This document shows positions 59,473 to 64,000 of a DNA stretch of 64,000 nt, piece after piece. Location of the stretch: the NCBI GenBank assembly GCA_024345305.1, contig BRON01000011.1, forward strand, positions 124,001-188,000. Reading direction: 5' to 3'. The stretch's first letter is position 1. Each line of letters starts with the position of its first letter. A program made the translations under genes and the position numbers. The notes under the pieces are model-generated. The model ran no database searches and had not been told where the DNA came from. It worked only from the letters and a program-made list of their open reading frames with translations. This DNA comes from Mrakia gelida. Its lineage: Eukaryota > Basidiomycota > Tremellomycetes > Cystofilobasidiales > Mrakiaceae.

Positions 59473-60745
59473 TCACCAGCTCGGCGTGAAGCACATAGGC
59501 TTGTGCCTTTTCCAGTCGGCCTTCTGGTGCTCTGAATGAGAGGAGAGAAGCGGGGAGGTGAGTTAGCCAACGAACGAGGCTTGAAAGAAAAAGAGACGCG
59601 ACGCGACGGACCTCTCGAGCAGTATCGGACCGCGAGACACTGTTGTGGAAGACGAGAGGGTCAGACGAGGAGCATGCTTACTATCTCGAGATAATGTAGT
59701 ATGAGACTCACGCGACTGCACGCCAACATCTCCTCGCCCCTCCTCGCAACGAACGCAGCTAGCCAGACCACGTTCCGCGCTCGCCCTCGCCTCGCACGTC
59801 AACCAAGGACTCTCCACCTCCCAAGTCATCTCAGATACTAGCGCGGGAAGGTCTAAATCTCCGCGTACAAGCTTGTCTAAGAGTGCGTAGACCTTCGCGC
59901 GGCCGAACTCTTGAACGGGCGTTTGGTTTGGAGTGGTCGCGAGTCGTTTGAGCCGAGGGAGGAAGGGGCGCAGGTTGGAACGAGAAGAAGGGTCGAGGGA
60001 GGGTAAAGTTGTTGTCGAGGGGCTGTAGACCGCGATGGATAGGGCCAGGGATCCCAGGATGGCGAGGAAGCTCAGAATGATTTCCTGATTGGTACGAAAG
60101 ACGAAGAGGACGGTGAGGTCAGTCCTCGGCGGTTTCCATCTATCGCAAAGGCGGCACAGAAGACCCAAAAGGGTCGGAATAGACATACGTCACTTATACT
60201 TTGAGGAAGTCGCGCGATGGCCGTGGAGAGGGAGACGTAGAGGTTGTTGGTTTCTTGTGGGTTGAGTCGAACGAAGCGAGCGAACGTTGGGGAGCGACCA
60301 GGATCCTCCATCGCTTCGTTGAGTGTCGAAAGGAGGAGAGTTGGCCGAGCGTCAGATCTTTGGCTACCATCGAAGCCGTCCAAGGTGACGATGACCACCG
60401 AGACGAAGGAGGGCACATAGAGGGAATTGAAGTGAGGCTGATCGAAAGGTCGCAAAAAACGAAAGCGTTGAGCTCAAGGACTGTCCATCTCGAGCAGGCT
60501 GTATGGAAGAGCTCGTACTGACATAGAAAGATGATCTGAACTCTTCTGAAAGAGTCCCCAAGCGCTGCACCTGTGTGATAAGACAGGGATCAGCCTCTTG
60601 ATCGTCGAAGAGCTGCAGTTCGAGCTCAACTCACAAAACGGCCGAAAGGGAGTTGGTCTTCGGGTGGTCCCGTTGACCGAACAGGATCGTCTCCGAGTGA
60701 TAGGCTGAGGAGGTTGACCAGGTCGGACGGCACAGGGAGAGGCAT
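59473..60745 (-). CDS. MYND zinc-finger protein, copy 3
   Basis: About 290 residues. Start MPLPVPSDLVNLLSLSLGDD, similar in style to copy 2. Exons join through EDQLPFGRFVQRLGTLSEEF and a helical middle (AFVRLNPQETNNLYVSLST, LALSIAVYSPSTTTLPSLD, FGRAKVYALLDKLVRGDLDL). The finger is SPWLTCEARASAERGLASC, VRCEEGRGDVGVQSR, CLAVRYCSREHQKADW, KRHKPMCFTPSW. The C-terminal 20 residues are nearly identical to copy 1. The spacing between the first two zinc pairs differs from copies 1 and 2 and the expected MMAC cysteine is replaced by VGVQ, so the first zinc site may be altered. Same finger-intron positions as copies 1 and 2. Confidence 0.75.
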
Positions 60746-60955
60746 CTTTGTCGTTGACGGGGGAGGGAAGGAGGGGGGAAAGGAAGGGAAGGGAAGAGAA
60801 GGAAGGAGTTCGAGCTCAACTTGACTTCGACGAGCTCGCCTCGGTTTCGATCCCAACTGCGTCTCGCTCTTCGGAAGATTTTCCTCCCACTTCCTCCTCT
60901 TCATACTCGCCGAACCCTCTTGCTCATTGAGCTCGTCCATCTCGATCTCCGCAAC

Positions 60956-61375
60956 ATGGGAAGGACGATAGGCCATCGATCGTCCCTTCGAGCTCAACAA
61001 TCCTCCTCCTCCTCCCCTCCTCTTCTTCCACCCTCCCACCTCCTCCCCTGCGGCATCGAACAACATCTCAGCGATAACAACACCTTGAATTACCCCCGCT
61101 CATACGCCAGGACTCACCTGAAACCCCAGTCTTCTTCGTACGGGCAGCTCGAGCTCGTCCTCCTCGCCCGCGATTCTGCTCCCTTCCACCTCCCACCCTC
61201 CCTCACTTCTCTCCTCGATATCTCGCCTCCTCCTCCACTAAACTCGCTCGTTCGACCTGGATTCGATAGCTACAGTGCTCATCTACTCCCTCATGTAGTT
61301 TTCACTCTTTTCGACACGGTATCTCGACCTCGCTCTTCCTCCCAGTTGGAACCCAAATCGCTCAACGACCTCTGA
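60956..61375 (+). CDS. Possible small protein
   Basis: An intronless open frame of ~140 codons, MGRTIGHRSSLRAQQ..., with a plausible second half: YGQLELVLLARDSAPFHLPP, LTSLLDISPPPPLNSLVRPG, FDSYSAHLLPHVVFTLFDTV. C-ending codons dominate as in real exons here. No family recognised, and the first half is Ser/Pro low complexity. It lies upstream of the 61610 gene and may be an unrelated chance frame or an upstream exon. Confidence 0.3.
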   Translation: MGRTIGHRSSLRAQQSSSSSPPLLPPSHLLPCGIEQHLSDNNTLNYPRSYARTHLKPQSSSYGQLELVLLARDSAPFHLPPSLTSLLDISPPPPLNSLVRPGFDSYSAHLLPHVVFTLFDTVSRPRSSSQLEPKSLNDL

Positions 61376-61609
61376 ATCCCCTTCGATCCCATCGCTCGTT
61401 CTCGGCCATGGGAGAGCCAAGACCCTCGACGATCCCAGCAAGTTTAGCGCACTGGAGAAGGAGGACACGCCAGCGCACTCTCTTTCGCCATCACACCTCC
61501 TCCTCCTCTCTCCCTCCCATCCACATCCACTCTCAAATCTCGACGCGTCGCTCCCATCTCTTTCACACGACCCACGCTCAACCACACTCATCTATCATCA
61601 TCTACCACC

Positions 61610-63238
61610 ATGAGCTGCAACATCTTTAAATCTACCAGCACCTTCAAGAAGGTCGCCACTCACGAGAGAAGGAAGGGAGGAGGAGGAGAACAAGAGGGAG
61701 CTGTTCGAGCTCGAGGAGGAGGAGCGAAGCAGGAGGAGAAGAACAGGGTGGAAGGAGGGGAGATGAAGATCGGAGCTGCTAGGAGGGCTATCAAGAGGCT
61801 CAGAGAGAAGCTTGGGGGGTTCTTTGGAGGGAAGAAGGAGACGAAGGATGCGAAGAAGGTACGTTCGCTCTCGTCTCGGTTCACCACCCTCCCTCCCGCG
61901 CTCGTTCGAAGGTTCTCCTCGCCTCACAGGGCTGCAGAGACTCTCTCACCATCACCTAGGACTCTCTGGAGCCATCCGAACTTATCGAGAACTCGGCGTA
62001 GAAGGAACGAAGCTGACTCTCCTCCCTTCCCTCCTCCTCTGCCTCCCTCCCTCCCTCGCGTCCTCTCCCCTTCTTTCATTCAGGGCTCGTCGATTTCGGC
62101 ATACGTCTCCTCGCTCCCCACTCAGGTCAAACTCGTCCACCAACTTGAGGTCGTCTTCCAAGGCCCCTCCGGACTCGCCATAGACGCAGGATCCCACCTC
62201 CTCGAGTCGATTGCTAGGACGGACGAAGCCTCGCGACGGACATCAACGAGGGAATCCTTCGAGTCACGGGTATGGAGAAGGAGAGAATCGCATCGGTCGC
62301 CGAATACCTGGGTTGGGTCGTTGCTGGATTGAATGAAGGGAAGTGGCAGAGGGACGAGGAAGGGAGTTTGAATGGATGGGCGTTCGTCGTCTCGAAGGTG
62401 AGCTCGCCTCTCTGGTCTCCCTTTCTTCTCGCTTCCGCTCCTCGTCTATTTCGTGAGACGCTAACGAGCTTCCTTCCTCTCTCATCATCGACGCCGATCC
62501 TTCCCTCAGATCATCCCCATCCTCTCCGCTGCCGTCCAAGCGCTCAAATCCGATCCGTCTTCGTTCGACGTCCTCCTCTTCGCGACTCAGCTTCAGCTTC
62601 TCGATCCCGAGTCTGGCTTCTTCCTCCTCCATACCTTCGAGCGAGCTGGTAAGACTGACGAGGAGAAGATTGAGTTGATCAGCGACGCTATCGAGGATCT
62701 CGAGGTCACCGTTCGAGTGGTGAGTCTTGAACCGTCTCCCCTGGCTCGTTGTTGACGTTTCGACTCAAGCTCGTCGCTTCGCCTCTTTCCGCTCGAGCTC
62801 GAGTTGACTCCCTTTCTCCTATCCCTTATACTCCTCTCTCCATCATCGCAGTTCTACTCCAAAGAATCCTCCTCCGCCCATCTCCTCAAAGACTCGTTCT
62901 TCATCGGTCTTCCCTCCTCCTCCTCCTCCGAACACGTCCCCTCTTCTTTGGAAGCCTACGCGCTCACGCCTCAGGTCATGAACTCCTACTCGAGCTTCGG
63001 CTCCAGCGCTTCTGATTCGGCTGTCTTCGAACAGGTCGACGACGTTGAGCGTGGAGTCCGGCGATCGAAGTTGAGGAGGAGGACGAAGAGGAGGACGGTC
63101 TGGTCGTCGGAGGAGCTCGTCGTCGCTGAGTCTGATGGCACGACTGAGGAGGAGGACGACGAGGAGTCCACGGAGTTTGAGGAGGAGCTTGAGACTCCTG
63201 GTCTGGGAGGGAGGTGGTTGAGGCGTGGTGGGTGGTGA
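61610..63238 (+). CDS. Uncharacterised helical protein, apparent frameshift
   Basis: Start MSCNIFKSTSTFKKVATHE; exon 1 is basic with Gly-rich parts (ARRAIKRLREKLGGFFGGK). Exon 2 gives RLSHHHLGLSGAIRTYRELG; exon 3 GSSISAYVSSLPTQVKLVHQ, LEVVFQGPSGLAIDAGSHLL, ESIARTDEASR. Coding quality then moves to another frame without a usable intron: DINEGILRVTGMEKERIASV, AEYLGWVVAGLNEGKWQRDE. Later exons: IIPILSAAVQALKSDPSSFD, LLDPESGFFLLHTFERAGKT, DAIEDLEVTVRVFYSKESSS, and an Arg-rich then acidic tail ending GGRWLRRGGW. No family recognised; the Gly-rich amphipathic start could bind membranes. An alternative 92-base intron (62126-62217) would avoid the frameshift but would delete clearly coding sequence. 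Confidence 0.5.
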
Positions 63239-63958
63239 AGAAGTGAGGGAGGAGGTGGTGTTCGTTTCGGTTTCTCGTTCCTCGTTCGTCTCTTGTCGTT
63301 TCCCGTTCTCGTTCGATTTGTTTCTCGTACTATTACTCGAATTGTTCTTCCTTGTTATCGTTTTCCGTCCCTTTGACCTCGTGTTTCCGTTCTCACTTGT
63401 GTTTCCCCTCGTCTTCCTCTTCTTGTGTCTTCGTCGCGTCGTCTCACGTCTCTCCTTTTTTTACGCCTTTACGATTTTCCTCGATTTGTTGCCACTTTCC
63501 CGTTCTCATTTCCTTTCCGTGTTTCTGCCTCCCCTCTCGTAGTCCCTCGTATACCGTAGATCTGATCCCTCCCTCCTTGTTATCTCTTCTCTCGTCTCGT
63601 TCTCGTCTCGTCCCGTCTCGTTTCCCTTCTCGTAGTCTTGTTTTCTCTTTCGCGCCTTTCTTGATGACTTGTCCTTATCAAATTATGTCCGAAACGAAAG
63701 GTTTACTGCTCACTAAGGTCAACTTAAGCCTTTCTGTTCCGACTCTCGCGACGCGTTCGAACGAAGGGTTCGAAAGACCATCGATCCCCGTCGCCTCGGC
63801 TCCCTCCTTCCTTCAGTCACCGGCCCGCCAGACATCCCAGTTCGACCCAAGCGGCTCGTTTCTGTGAAAAGAGACACGGAAGCGAGTCAGAGGCACGAAC
63901 GAGACACGCAGAGGAATGAAAGAAAGCTCACCTCGACGCCTCGTTCTCGTCCGATTCA
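63239..63958. other. Convergent 3' region before edge MYND gene
   Basis: Left part is T-rich 3' UTR (long CGTTT/CTCGTC runs 63250-63650). Right part (63867-63930) matches a spliced 3' UTR of the minus-strand MYND gene: donor GTGAGC near 63930, CTGAC, acceptor CAG near 63867. No coding region supported. Confidence 0.45.
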
Positions 63959-64000
63959 TCACTTCGTCTCGAAGCAGACTGTCCTGTGGTTCTTCCAATC
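63959..64000 (-). CDS. MYND zinc-finger protein, copy 4, C-terminal end only
   Basis: Only the last 13 codons are inside the window: DWKNHRTVCFETK, stop at 63961-63959. This matches the ending of the other MYND copies (DWKEHKKICFETEW, DWKRHKPVCFKPSW), including the His and Cys that complete the second zinc site. The gene extends beyond the right edge on the minus strand. Confidence 0.65.
   Translation of the reverse strand, partial: DWKNHRTVCFETK

Noticed and set aside
62126..62217. Intron that would remove the frameshift in the 61610 gene
   Set aside because: No CTGAC branch, weak acceptor, and it deletes a segment with strong C-ending codon use; kept only as an alternative.

Overview
The window looks like nuclear DNA of an intron-dense basidiomycete yeast. 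The genes are GC-rich, close together and cut by many short introns (mostly about 60-120 bases) with a GTGAGT-type donor, a CTGAC branch site and a CAG acceptor. The protein complement (siderophore transporter, ERG25, split Pol III factors, complex I, a eukaryotic-type phosphoketolase) is fungal. A red-yeast-like Pucciniomycotina (Microbotryomycetes) is my best guess; this is inference from style, not from a marker gene.

Layout. 1-2704: 3' part of a siderophore-iron transporter. 2898-5619: a divergent pair, an unknown membrane protein (-) and a MYND-finger protein (+). 6826-8300: a four-TM protein. 8995-10046: an F-box-like protein (-), divergent from a DCAF11/LEC14B-type WD40 gene (10588-14463). 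15280-21172: one large, hard-to-model coiled-coil gene (-). 21904-25040: compact housekeeping block of TTC1-like TPR protein (-), Pet191/COA5 cytochrome oxidase assembly factor (+) and an ACPS-type phosphopantetheinyl transferase (-). 25198-29375: TFIIIC subunit (TFC6-like). 29642-30745: second F-box protein (-). 31205-39726: phosphoketolase and the 51-kDa NADH-binding subunit of complex I, both on the minus strand. 40693-52613: an accessory stretch of F-box-like genes, a MYND gene and two small unknowns. 53005-56490: TFIIIB subunit BDP1. 57285-59135: ERG25 C-4 methylsterol oxidase. 59473-64000: a third MYND gene, an unknown gene with an apparent frameshift, and the last codons of a fourth MYND gene at the edge.

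The housekeeping genes fall into recognisable groups: mitochondrial respiration (complex I subunit, COX assembly factor, carrier-protein activation), Pol III initiation (a TFIIIC and a TFIIIB subunit), sterol synthesis and carbon flow to acetyl-phosphate. The less ordinary part is the repeated pairing of two families, small proteins ending in one C-terminal MYND finger (four copies) and F-box-like proteins (five genes plus one fragment), mostly in the right half. Beyond single genes, two genome-style signals recur: an ACGCGT palindrome concentrated in introns and flanks, and a switch inside long exons from C-ending codons near the acceptor to G-ending, purine-rich codons near the donor.

Exon boundaries were placed by eye from splice signals and protein continuity, so gene extents (start to stop codon) are firmer than inner exon edges.
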